A stretch of 64,000 bases of DNA from VRUE01 sp045805805 (lineage in GTDB: Bacteria > Actinomycetota > Thermoleophilia > Solirubrobacterales > 70-9), in NCBI GenBank assembly GCA_045805805.1, contig JBJMKO010000044.1:1-64000 (forward strand), written 5' to 3'. Position 1 is the stretch's first letter; the number at the start of each line of letters is the position of its first letter. This document shows positions 1-7,879 of this stretch, one piece after another. The notes under the pieces are model-generated. The model worked only from the letters and a program-made list of their open reading frames with translations, did not search any database and was not told where the DNA came from. Both the position numbers and the translations under genes were made by a program.

Positions 1-1346
1 CCCGGCGACTTCTGGCAGGCGATGGAAGCGGTCGGCTCCAGCGAGTCGGCGCCGCCGCTCTACTACGCCCTCGCCTGGCTCTGGACCCAGGTGACGGGCA
101 CCGGAGAGTTCGGCCTGCGCTCCATCTCGGCCCTGGCAGGCATAGCCACCATCCCAGTCGCCTACCTACTAGCCACCGCCCTCGCAACCCCGCCGACGGG
201 ATTGTGGCCGCGGCGTTGGTTGCTGTTAATCCGATGTTGGTTTGGTACTCGCAGGAGGCTCGGGGTTATGCGCTGTTCGCTCTGCTCACAGCGCTCTCGG
301 CTATCTACTTCGTGCGGGCGCTGGATCGCGGCGCGCGCCGCGACTTCGTCCTCTGGGGGGTCTTCTCGGCCCTGGCCCTTGCCACCCACTACTTCGCGGC
401 CTTCCCGGTCGCCGCCGAGGCGCTCTGGCTGCTGCACCGCCGCCGCCGCGAGACAGTGCCGGGCCTGGCGATCGTCGCCGGTGCCGGGCTGCTGCTGGCG
501 CCGCTGGCGATCCACCAGATGTCGATCGGGCACGCCGAGTGGATCGGCGGCTTCTCGCTTGGGCACCGGCTCTGGGAGACGGGGCTCACCTTCATGCTGG
601 GGGAGACCGGCGACATCGTCGCCCGTCCCGAGCACCCCCTGCTTGCCCTGGTTCCATGCCTGCTCGCGGTCACCGCACTGGTACTCGTCTTCTCCCGAGG
701 CGAACACACCGAGCGCCGTGCCGCCGGGATCCCGCTGGCGCTGGCCACGGTCACCGTCGCCGTCCCGGTCTTGCTCGGCCTGCTCGACCCCGCCAAGGAC
801 TACGTCCTGGCGCGCAACCTGATGCCTGCCCTGGTGCCGCTCCTGGTCGCCATTGCGGTCGGCTTCACCGTCCGTCGCGCCGGCCGGGCGGGGGTCCTCC
901 TCTGTGCGACCCTCGTCGCCTACTCGCTCGGCTTCTCGGTCTGGGCGACCCTCTCGCCGGCCCTGCAGCGCCCAGATTGGGACGCTGTCGCGACCGACCT
1001 GGGGGAACCGACCGTGCCGCGGGCCCTGGTCACCTGGACCTTGGGGCAGGCCTCGCTGCGCTACTACCTCTCCACCGGCGGCTTCCAGGTCCAGCCCTCC
1101 GAAGGCTACGACTGGCAGGTGGGCGAGATCGACTTCGTATCCGACGGCTCGGTTCCGCCGCCACCGCGCCGCCTGCTCGGTCCAGGCTTCCGCCAGGTTG
1201 GCTATGGGAAGGCCGGCCGTCTCTACATCCGGCGCTTTGCCACCCCCGGTCCGGGGCTCAGCCCGCTGCGTTTGGGAATCGTGCGCGATGCCCAGCTGGG
1301 CTTCCGCACGAACGGGGTGCTGCTGGACGGGATCGGGCCTCCCTGA
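1..1346 (+). pseudogene. Membrane glycosyltransferase (ArnT/PMT, GT39-like), cut by window edge and frameshifted
   Basis: Integral membrane sugar transferase using a lipid-linked donor, by family resemblance. The window opens inside the gene. Frame 1 carries the N-terminal part with a PPLYYALAWLW stretch and a helix ending ALA near base 186. From about base 192 the same protein continues in frame 3 with the family-typical WYSQEARGYAL motif, several hydrophobic helices and a soluble C-terminus ending in TGA at 1344-1346. Inserting one C near base 186 (ctcgcaacc to ctcgccaacc) joins both halves as ALANPADGIVA, so a single-base deletion or a sequencing error explains the break. An automated caller would begin the gene at the internal GTG at 204, losing the first helices. 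The rest of the frame is clean, which argues for a recent event or an error. Confidence 0.7.
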
Positions 1347-1404
1347 CGCGAAATGATTTCGGAGTTATCCTGACCGTCCCCCAGGAATCCAGCGAGGAGA
1401 TGGC

Positions 1405-1833
1405 ATGAGCAAGACGACCCGGGCGACCCAGGCCGCCGACCTTTATTCGACCGCACGCGAGAACCCCTACGTGCAGCGACTGATCGAGGACGAAGATCTG
1501 CGCAACAGCCTCAAGAAGGCCTTCGAGGCGGCGCAAGGAGCCTACGGTCGGGCAACCAGCAATGGCCACGGCGCGGTGAAGGCTGTGACCAGCGACAGGA
1601 AGGTCCAGCGCGACCTTCGCTCCGCGGCGGAGAGTCTGCGCGACGCCTCCGAGCAACTGCGCGCGCCGAAGAAGCGCAAGAGCAGGCTCGGTCGCCTCGT
1701 TCTCTTCGCCCTGGTCGGCGCCGTGGTCGCCCTGGTGCTGAGCGAGGACGCTCGCAAGACCGTGCTCGACGCCCTTTTCGGCGCCGAGGAGGAGTTCGAG
1801 TACACGAGCACAACCAGTATCAACGGTTCCTGA
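1405..1833 (+). CDS. Small single-pass membrane protein, unknown function
   Basis: A 142-residue protein not assigned to a named family. A GAGGAG ribosome binding site lies just before the ATG. Residues 1-90 are hydrophilic and probably helical, rich in Ala, Arg and Glu. A basic patch (PKKRKSR) precedes one transmembrane helix at about 95-112 (LVLFALVGAVVALVL), followed by a short acidic and Ser/Thr-rich tail. The positive-inside rule places the long N-terminal part in the cytoplasm. It lies between the glycosyltransferase remnant and the TetR gene with no overlap on either side, so no operon is evident. Confidence 0.65.
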   Translation: MSKTTRATQAADLYSTARENPYVQRLIEDEDLRNSLKKAFEAAQGAYGRATSNGHGAVKAVTSDRKVQRDLRSAAESLRDASEQLRAPKKRKSRLGRLVLFALVGAVVALVLSEDARKTVLDALFGAEEEFEYTSTTSINGS

Positions 1834-1871
1834 TTTCGCACACCACCGGGCTTCCCGCCTGCCCGGCTCCT

Positions 1872-1877
1872 TAGACT
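1872..1877 (+). promoter_or_regulatory. -10 box of a probable leaderless TetR transcript
   Basis: TAGACT lies six bases before the ATG at 1884, and no Shine-Dalgarno sequence lies between. Transcription would start at or next to the first codon. Confidence 0.5.
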
Positions 1878-1883
1878 GAGCGT

Positions 1884-2492
1884 ATGGAGGCGGCTGCAAA
1901 GGAGCGCGAGCTAAGCGGCGAGAAGGCGCAGCGCATCGTCGATGCGATGCGGGTCAGCGTCGCCAAGCGCGGCGCCGCCGGTTCGACCTTCGAGCACGTC
2001 GCCCGCGAGGCAGGCGTCAGCCGTGGCCTGCTCCATTACTACTTCGGGACCAAGGAGCGGCTGCTGGTCGAGGTGGTGCGGCGCGACGCCGAGATCCGTA
2101 TCGCCCGGCTCGACGAACCGCTGGCCAAGGCCGAGACCGTCGACGACGTGATCGACGTCCTCGTCGCCAGCCTCATGGACCTGATCGAGAACGAGCCCGC
2201 CTTCTTCCTCCTTCTCTACGAGCTCTTCAGCGCCGGCCGCCGCAACCCCGACATCCAGCACGAGGTCGGCCAGCTCTTCGAGTTGACCCGCTCCCACGTC
2301 GCCGAGGTGCTCAAGGCAAAGGAGCGGGAGGGTGTGCTCAGCCTCCGCTTCGATGCCGAGGCGATCGTCTCGTACCTATTCGCAGTAGGTGACGGCTTCG
2401 CCCTGCAGGCGCTCTCGGACCCGAGTCGCGACAACAGCGGCGCCCTCGCCGCCGGCGCGGCCTCGGCCCGCTACCTGCTCGTCAGCGAGTAA
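1884..2492 (+). CDS. TetR/AcrR family transcriptional regulator
   Basis: Predicted ligand-responsive DNA-binding repressor of 202 residues. The N-terminal helix-turn-helix is clear at residues 25-60 (TFEHVAREAGVSRGLLHYYF, with the family-typical YYFGTKERLL after it). The C-terminal helices form the usual variable ligand pocket. It stands immediately upstream of an MMPL lipid-type transporter in the same direction. The palindrome TGGCTGCCCAGCCA recurs directly before that transporter and before the diiron oxidase gene, so it is a good candidate operator for this regulator (inference). A strong 17-bp hairpin follows the gene. Confidence 0.9.
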   Translation: MEAAAKERELSGEKAQRIVDAMRVSVAKRGAAGSTFEHVAREAGVSRGLLHYYFGTKERLLVEVVRRDAEIRIARLDEPLAKAETVDDVIDVLVASLMDLIENEPAFFLLLYELFSAGRRNPDIQHEVGQLFELTRSHVAEVLKAKEREGVLSLRFDAEAIVSYLFAVGDGFALQALSDPSRDNSGALAAGAASARYLLVSE

Positions 2493-2498
2493 ACGCAG

Positions 2499-2537
2499 CT
2501 GGCGCGAAAGTCGGAATATGTCCGACTTTCGCGCCAG
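2499..2537. terminator. Perfect 17-bp hairpin after the TetR gene
   Basis: Arms 2499-2515 and 2521-2537 are exactly complementary (ctggcgcgaaagtcgga on the left) with a 5-base loop, atatg. It begins six bases after the TetR stop codon. No T-run follows. It is probably a terminator or attenuator between the TetR and MMPL genes. Confidence 0.6.
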
Positions 2538-2580
2538 GAGTGAGCGTCCTCACAGACGACAGCGTTCGACTGCGGAAAGC

Positions 2581-2594
2581 TGGCTGCCCAGCCA
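2581..2594. promoter_or_regulatory. Palindromic operator candidate at the MMPL start
   Basis: TGGCTG-CC-CAGCCA is a 6+2+6 palindrome ending one base before the ATG at 2595. The same core, extended to 8+2+8, is found at 7843-7860. It occupies the place where a ribosome binding site or the transcription start would lie, so a bound repressor would block initiation directly. Confidence 0.6.
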
Positions 2595-4793
2595 ATGCGC
2601 GACTCCATGGTCAAGCTCGCAGGTTTCCTCGGCCGCCGCCGTCGCTGGGTCTTGCTCGCCTGGGGCGCCGTCGTCGCCCTCGCCCTGCCGCTTGCCTCGC
2701 ACCAGACGGATCACCTCACCGGTGGCGGCTTCGATGTTCCCGGTAGCCAGTCGAAGGCCGTCAGCGACTCCCTGCAACGGGACTTCGGGGCCAAGACAGG
2801 CGGCATCACGGTGTTGCTGCGAGCCGATGCGGGTGCCGGGCCGGCGGCTCGGACCGCGGCCGTCGACCGGGTCCGGCGCACCGTGGCCGGCCTCGACGAA
2901 GTCACGCTGCCGGCGGCGATTGCGCGCCGCGGCGAGCTGGCGCTGCGGCAGACCGGCACGGCGATGCTGCCGCTGCGCAGCGAACAGTCGGCCGACCGCC
3001 AAACCGACTCCGCCGGGACCCTGCGCAAAGACCTCGACCCCGGCACTGCCACAGCCGGCGTCACCACATATCTGGCGGGGCAGCCGACGATCTGGGCGGG
3101 GATGCAGGAGCTCTCCAAGGAAGACCTCGCCAAAGCCGAGGCCGGCGGCTTCCCGATCGTCGCCGTGATCCTGCTGGTCGTCTTCGGCTCGCTCGCGGCG
3201 GCGGCCCTGCCGCTGGCCCTGGGTTTCGTCAGCGTGATCGTCACCGGCGCCCTGATCTACTTCATCTCGCTGGAGATGAGCACCTCGGTCTTCGTCACCA
3301 ACATGGCCTCGATGATCGGGATCGGGGTGGCGATCGACTACTCGCTCTTCATCCTCGCCCGCTATCGCGAGGAGCGGGGGCGCGGGCGCGACCAGGACGC
3401 GGCGCGGGCCGAGGCGCTCTCCACCTCCGGCCTGGCCGTCGCCTTCTCGGGGCTCGCCGTGATCGTCTCTCTCGCCGGGTTGTGGATGGTCGACAACCAG
3501 GCCCTGCGCTCGATGGCCCTGGGCGCGATGACCGTGGTCGCGGTCTCGATCCTGACCGCGACGACGTTACTCCCCGTCCTGATCGCGATGCTCGGCGACC
3601 GGGTCCTGCCCGGCGGGATCGTTGCCAGGGTGCTGGGGGTCTTCCGGCGCCAGGGTAAGCGTCCCGACCGCGAGGCGTTCTGGGTGCGCTGGACGAACCG
3701 GGTGATGGCCCACCCCTGGACTGCCGTGACCGGGGCCTCGGCGGTCCTGCTCACCTTGGCGATCCCACTGCTCTCGATCCAGACCGGGACGCAGGCGCTC
3801 AGCCAGTTCCCCAAGGGCAGCGACGTCCGGATCGGCAACGAAATCGCCTCGAAGCAGCTCGGCGGCGGCACCGATCCGGTCCAGGTGGTCGCCAGCTTCG
3901 GCAGTGCCGGCGCCGCCCGCGAAGGGAGGGCCGCGGTCGGCGGGTTCGTGCGCACGCTCGAGGCGACCCCAGGGATAAGGACCGTTGCGCCACCCGCCTT
4001 CGCCGGAGACACCGTTCTGGTCCAGGCGACGCCGAGCGCGCCGAGCGAGTCTGACGCGACCATTGCGCTGGTCCATCGCCTGCGTGACAGCGTCGTCCCC
4101 CGTACCGAGCTGAGCAGGGTCGCCACGGTCGACGTCGGCGGCGAAACGGCCCGCAGCCAGGACGCCCGCGACCAGGTCAGCGGCTCGATGTGGAAGATCA
4201 TCCTCTTCGTCCTCGCGCTCAGCTACCTGGTGCTGATGGTGATGCTGCGCTCGCTGCTGCTGCCGCTGAAGGCGGTGCTGATGAACCTGCTCTCGATCGG
4301 CGCGGCGTTCGGCGTCCTCGTCGCGATCTTCCAGTGGGGCTGGTTCGACAGCCTCTTCGGCTTCGAGAGCCAGGGCGCGCTGGACACGATCAACGTGCCG
4401 CTGATCTTCGCGATCGTCTTCGGCCTCTCGATGGACTACGAGGTCTTCCTGATGTCGCGCATCCGCGAGCGCTACATGGTGCACGGCGACAACGAACGGG
4501 CCGTGGCGGAGGGCCTCTCCTCTAGTGCCAAGACGATCTCCTCGGCCGCGCTGATCATGGCCTGCGTATTCTCGATCTTCGTCCTCACCGGCGTGCCTTC
4601 GATCAAGGAGTTGGGGATGGGCTGCGCGGTGGCGATCGCCCTCGACGCGACCCTGGTCCGCCTGATCCTCGTCCCGGCGGCGATGAAGCTGCTCGGCGGC
4701 TGGAACTGGTGGATGCCGTCTTGGCTCGACCGCGCCCTTCCCGACCTCAGCTTCGAGGGCGGCGGTCGCGAGCCCGAGCCAGCTGAGGCCTGA
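2595..4793 (+). CDS. MMPL family (RND superfamily) transporter
   Basis: Large inner-membrane exporter of 732 residues, of the family that in actinobacteria moves lipids and other hydrophobic compounds. It has the expected twofold layout: a first helix (WVLLAWGAVVALALPLA), a large external loop, then a helix bundle with the IGVAIDYSLFILARYREE motif. After a central basic segment the pattern repeats, with GLSMDYEVFLMSRIRERY in the second half. The start could be ATG 2595 or ATG 2607; neither has a Shine-Dalgarno site. The upstream TetR gene is the likely regulator. The stop codon is followed at once by repeat C1. Confidence 0.93.
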   Translation: MRDSMVKLAGFLGRRRRWVLLAWGAVVALALPLASHQTDHLTGGGFDVPGSQSKAVSDSLQRDFGAKTGGITVLLRADAGAGPAARTAAVDRVRRTVAGLDEVTLPAAIARRGELALRQTGTAMLPLRSEQSADRQTDSAGTLRKDLDPGTATAGVTTYLAGQPTIWAGMQELSKEDLAKAEAGGFPIVAVILLVVFGSLAAAALPLALGFVSVIVTGALIYFISLEMSTSVFVTNMASMIGIGVAIDYSLFILARYREERGRGRDQDAARAEALSTSGLAVAFSGLAVIVSLAGLWMVDNQALRSMALGAMTVVAVSILTATTLLPVLIAMLGDRVLPGGIVARVLGVFRRQGKRPDREAFWVRWTNRVMAHPWTAVTGASAVLLTLAIPLLSIQTGTQALSQFPKGSDVRIGNEIASKQLGGGTDPVQVVASFGSAGAAREGRAAVGGFVRTLEATPGIRTVAPPAFAGDTVLVQATPSAPSESDATIALVHRLRDSVVPRTELSRVATVDVGGETARSQDARDQVSGSMWKIILFVLALSYLVLMVMLRSLLLPLKAVLMNLLSIGAAFGVLVAIFQWGWFDSLFGFESQGALDTINVPLIFAIVFGLSMDYEVFLMSRIRERYMVHGDNERAVAEGLSSSAKTISSAALIMACVFSIFVLTGVPSIKELGMGCAVAIALDATLVRLILVPAAMKLLGGWNWWMPSWLDRALPDLSFEGGGREPEPAEA

Positions 4794-4905
4794 GGATCTG
4801 TCCCGGTAGGGGTTCCGCTTAACTTTTTCGAGGAGCGGCAACTGCTGGCGCTCGAACCGCGCTCGCGAAAAAGTACAAGACGCTCCACCCCTACCGGGAC
4901 AGGTC
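4794..4905. repeat. Family C palindromic repeat, copy C1 (reversed orientation)
   Basis: About 112 bp. The outer arms pair over about 19 bases (left arm contains GTCCCGGTAGGGG) and the inner part carries tccgcttaactttttcg and cgaaaaagtacaagacgctc. It starts directly after the MMPL stop. It is the same family as 18207-18323, 51043-51157 and 52801-52914, in inverted orientation. Confidence 0.85.
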
Positions 4906-4923
4906 CTAATACCCTGTGCCGCT

Positions 4924-6330
4924 ATGAGTGAGGATCTCGCCTTTGTGGGAGCGGCGAAGCAGGCGGAGATGGTGCGGGCGGGGGAGGTCTCCCCGACCGA
5001 GCTGGTGCGGCTCTGCCTCGATCGGATCGCCCGCCTCGACCCGGAGCTGAACGCCTTTCGCAAAATCCTCGCCGGACGGGCGCTGCTCGAGGCCCAGCAG
5101 GCCGAAGCGCGGCTGAAGGCGGGGGAGGAGCGGCCCATGCTCGGCGTGCCGATCGCGATCAAGGACGAAAGCGCGGTGGCGGGCGAGGTGACGATGTTCG
5201 GCACCGACGCCTTCACCGAGCCGGCTGCCGAGGACAGCGGGATGGTGCGGCGGCTGCGCGAGGCCGGCGCGATCGTCATCGGCCTGACTCACTTGCCCGA
5301 GATGGCGATCTGCGGTTTCACCGAGTCGGCAACCTACGGCGTCACCCGCAACCCGTGGAACCTGCAGCGCAGCCCGGCCGGCTCCAGCGGCGGCTCGGCG
5401 GCGGCCGTGGCCTCCGGGATGGTCCCGATCGCCTCGGCCGGCGACGGCGGTGGCTCGATCCGCCTCCCGGCTGCGTCCTGCGGCCTCTTCGGTCTGAAGC
5501 CATCGCGGGGCCGGATCTCCTTCGCTCCCGACCTCGAATACTGGAACGGCCTGGCGGTGAACGGCTGCCTCAGCCGCAACGTCCTCGACACCGCGCTCTG
5601 GCTCGACGTCACCTCGGGCGGCTCGAAAGAGCCGGGCGCCCCCCCGCCCCCGGAGCGCCCCTTCGTCGAGTCGGCGCAAACCCCGCCCGGCAAGCTCCGG
5701 GTCGCCTACTCGACCCTGGCGCCCCGCGCCGCGGCGCCGCCGACGGTGGACAACGTCGTCAAGGTCGCGGTCGCCGACGCCGCCGAGCTGATGCGCTCGC
5801 TCGGCCATGAGGTCTCCCAGCAAGATCCCGACTGGGGCGGGATCGGCAACAACATCACCCCCCGCTTCCTCCGAGGAGTCTCCGAGACGGTCGACAAAGT
5901 GCCCTTCCCCGAGCGCCTCGAAAGGCGCACCCGGGGCTTCGGCCGCCTCGGCCGCCGTCTTCCCGACTCGCTATTCCAGCGAGCCCTGCAAGGCCGCGAG
6001 ATCGATGCCGCCCGCATCAACGCCCTCTTCGACTCCTACGACGTCCTGATCACCCCGGTGATGGGTGGCACCGCGATCCCGATCCGCCGCTGGGAGGGCA
6101 GAGGCGCTCTCCGCACGGTGATCGGAATGAGCCGCTTCTATCCCTACTGTGTTCCCTGGAACCATCTGGGCAATCCGGCGATGTCGGTTCCCATGGGGTT
6201 CGCGGGGGACGGTTTGCCACTGGCGGTGCAGATAATCGGTCGCCCTGGGGACGAGTCGACCTTGCTCTCGCTCGCGGGTCAGCTCGAGGCCGAGCGGCCC
6301 TGGGGGGACAAGCGACCGCCGATTTCCTAG
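4924..6330 (+). CDS. Amidase signature family hydrolase
   Basis: Hydrolase of carboxylic amides, 468 residues, the usual family length. The Ser-cisSer-Lys triad is visible: Lys80 in GVPIAIKDES, the Gly/Ser-rich SPAGSSGGSAA loop at 150-160 with the cis-Ser near 154, and the nucleophile Ser178 in DGGGSIRLPA. The C-terminal part has the family-typical WNHLGNPAMSVP stretch. The substrate cannot be told. A TACCCT box lies 8 bases before the ATG and there is no ribosome binding site. It is separated from the MMPL gene by repeat C1. Confidence 0.93.
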   Translation: MSEDLAFVGAAKQAEMVRAGEVSPTELVRLCLDRIARLDPELNAFRKILAGRALLEAQQAEARLKAGEERPMLGVPIAIKDESAVAGEVTMFGTDAFTEPAAEDSGMVRRLREAGAIVIGLTHLPEMAICGFTESATYGVTRNPWNLQRSPAGSSGGSAAAVASGMVPIASAGDGGGSIRLPAASCGLFGLKPSRGRISFAPDLEYWNGLAVNGCLSRNVLDTALWLDVTSGGSKEPGAPPPPERPFVESAQTPPGKLRVAYSTLAPRAAAPPTVDNVVKVAVADAAELMRSLGHEVSQQDPDWGGIGNNITPRFLRGVSETVDKVPFPERLERRTRGFGRLGRRLPDSLFQRALQGREIDAARINALFDSYDVLITPVMGGTAIPIRRWEGRGALRTVIGMSRFYPYCVPWNHLGNPAMSVPMGFAGDGLPLAVQIIGRPGDESTLLSLAGQLEAERPWGDKRPPIS

Positions 6331-6504
6331 GAGTGCCGACCCCGAGATCGGCTGACTTCAAGGCAGGGGGTTGATCGCGTGCCCTCGTACTGATCTGCCG
6401 GAGGATGCTTTCCCTGGCGAGAACAGCGCCGCTGTCCTGCTCGAGATGGTCGTCGACAGCTGTCGTCCGGCGATCGAGGCAGCGGGCGAGTCGGGCTGTT
6501 GGCC

Positions 6505-7791
6505 TTAGCTCGGGAACACCTTGCGCATCCGGGCCAGCTCACGGAAGGAGCCGCGCGGGCGGAGGCGGCGGGTGAGGACCATTTTCAGCGGGTTCGAGTC
6601 GGGCCTGCCGGTGGCGATGAAGTCGCCCCAGCTGGCTTCGAGGACGAGGTTGGGATTGGGGGCTTCGCCCGGCTCGGCGTGAGTCGAGCCGTTGTCTATG
6701 ACCAGGTGCCAGGGCTCGGCGTCGCTGAAGCGCCACTGGTAGACGAGGCGGGAGCCGTTGGCCGCTTTGGTGTTGACGACGCGCTCGACCACGTCGAAGT
6801 AGAGGCGCTGCAGCTCGGGGGAGCTCTGGGGGATGCTGTCGGGCGAGCCGAGGATGCCGCCCATCATCAGCTTCACTTGGTTCTGGGCGATCTCCTCGGG
6901 ACTCTTCTCCGGGTCGAAGGGGAAGACACCGGGCGGCATCTCCTCGATCGGATAGCCGATCGTGCGCCAGCGCTGGCGGATCAGTTTGAGGCCGAAGGCG
7001 AAGATGTCCTCGAGTGAGAAGCCGTAGCACTCGGTGTAGGAGCGGTCCATGTTCGGCGGGTTGAAGACCCCTGGGCCGTAGGGCAGGACTTCGCGCAGCA
7101 GCTCGGTCACGGCGGACCTGCACTCCTCGTAGCCGGGCGCCCCTTCCCTGAGCAGCTCGGAGAGCACCTTGACGCCAAAGCCGATGTGGCGCTGCTCGTC
7201 GCGGGAGACGTTGGCGATGCCGGAGCTGAAGCCGGGCATCGTTTCCTCGGAGGCGAAGAAGTCCTCGATGAAGTGCTGGCCGGGCTGGGCCAGCGAGCCC
7301 TCGACGATCAAGTGGTAGAGGGCGATCGCCTGCGCGTACTTGGGCAGCGAGCGATCCTTGCGCAGTTCCTCGGCCATCAGGTCGAGCCGGTCGAAGACGC
7401 CGCGGTAGCCCCAGTTGAGCTGCGGCAGGGTGGAGGCGAGGGTCTGCTGGATCGAGTCGCCGCCGACCCCGATCACCTCCTTGAAGAAGCGGTGGAAGAA
7501 GACCGAGTGGCGCACCTCGTCCACTTGCTGCGTAGCGAGGAAGTAGGACTGCTCCTCAGTGGGGGCGGCGGTGATGTAGGGGGCGAGGGTGTCGGCGACG
7601 CGGTCCTCGCCATAGAAGAACATCGAGTAGATCCACATCGCCGAACGCCGCTGGATCTCACTGAGGCCGTCCCAGCCGGCTTTGTCCCCGGAGAAGTCGA
7701 TGTCGTAGGCGCTCCAATTGCCCTGCTCCCAGCGGTGGTACAGGTCCTCGTAGGTGACGTTGTCCATCAGGCTCTGCGACGCGACGCTCAT
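6505..7791 (-). CDS. R2-like diiron oxidase fused to an SCP2 sterol-carrier domain
   Basis: Predicted soluble lipid-modifying oxidase of 428 residues. Residues 1-260 form a ferritin/ribonucleotide-reductase-R2-like helical domain with a complete set of diiron ligands: Glu62, Glu92 with His95 (DEVRH), Glu164, Glu199 with His202 (DEQRH). The C-terminal 120 residues resemble an SCP2-type lipid-binding domain (VYQWRFSD, LVIDNGST, LVLEASWGDFIATGR). The chosen ATG at 7791 has a strong AGGAGA site; longer in-frame starts lack one. The operator-like palindrome 7843-7860 lies about 52 bases upstream. The R2-like ligand-binding oxidases of mycobacteria bind fatty acids, which fits the acyl-CoA ligase next door (inference). 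Confidence 0.75.
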   Translation of the reverse strand: MSVASQSLMDNVTYEDLYHRWEQGNWSAYDIDFSGDKAGWDGLSEIQRRSAMWIYSMFFYGEDRVADTLAPYITAAPTEEQSYFLATQQVDEVRHSVFFHRFFKEVIGVGGDSIQQTLASTLPQLNWGYRGVFDRLDLMAEELRKDRSLPKYAQAIALYHLIVEGSLAQPGQHFIEDFFASEETMPGFSSGIANVSRDEQRHIGFGVKVLSELLREGAPGYEECRSAVTELLREVLPYGPGVFNPPNMDRSYTECYGFSLEDIFAFGLKLIRQRWRTIGYPIEEMPPGVFPFDPEKSPEEIAQNQVKLMMGGILGSPDSIPQSSPELQRLYFDVVERVVNTKAANGSRLVYQWRFSDAEPWHLVIDNGSTHAEPGEAPNPNLVLEASWGDFIATGRPDSNPLKMVLTRRLRPRGSFRELARMRKVFPS

Positions 7792-7842
7792 CTCTCTCCT
7801 TCGTTGGTGCCTCCGGCGGGCTGGTGTGGAGACTAGCGCCAC

Positions 7843-7860
7843 ACTGGCTGCCCAGCCAGT
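7843..7860. promoter_or_regulatory. Perfect 18-bp palindrome, operator candidate
   Basis: ACTGGCTG-CC-CAGCCAGT, upstream of the diiron oxidase gene and shared in its 14-bp core with 2581-2594 before the MMPL transporter. Likely bound by the TetR protein at 1884-2492 or a paralogue. Confidence 0.65.
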
Positions 7861-7879
7861 TTGAGTCAGGGTGACTTCG

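Noticed and set aside
4794..4905. Short genes encoding PGRGG-SCTF type peptides in family C repeats
   Set aside because: The same peptide arises wherever the repeat occurs, without start signals; it reflects the repeat sequence.
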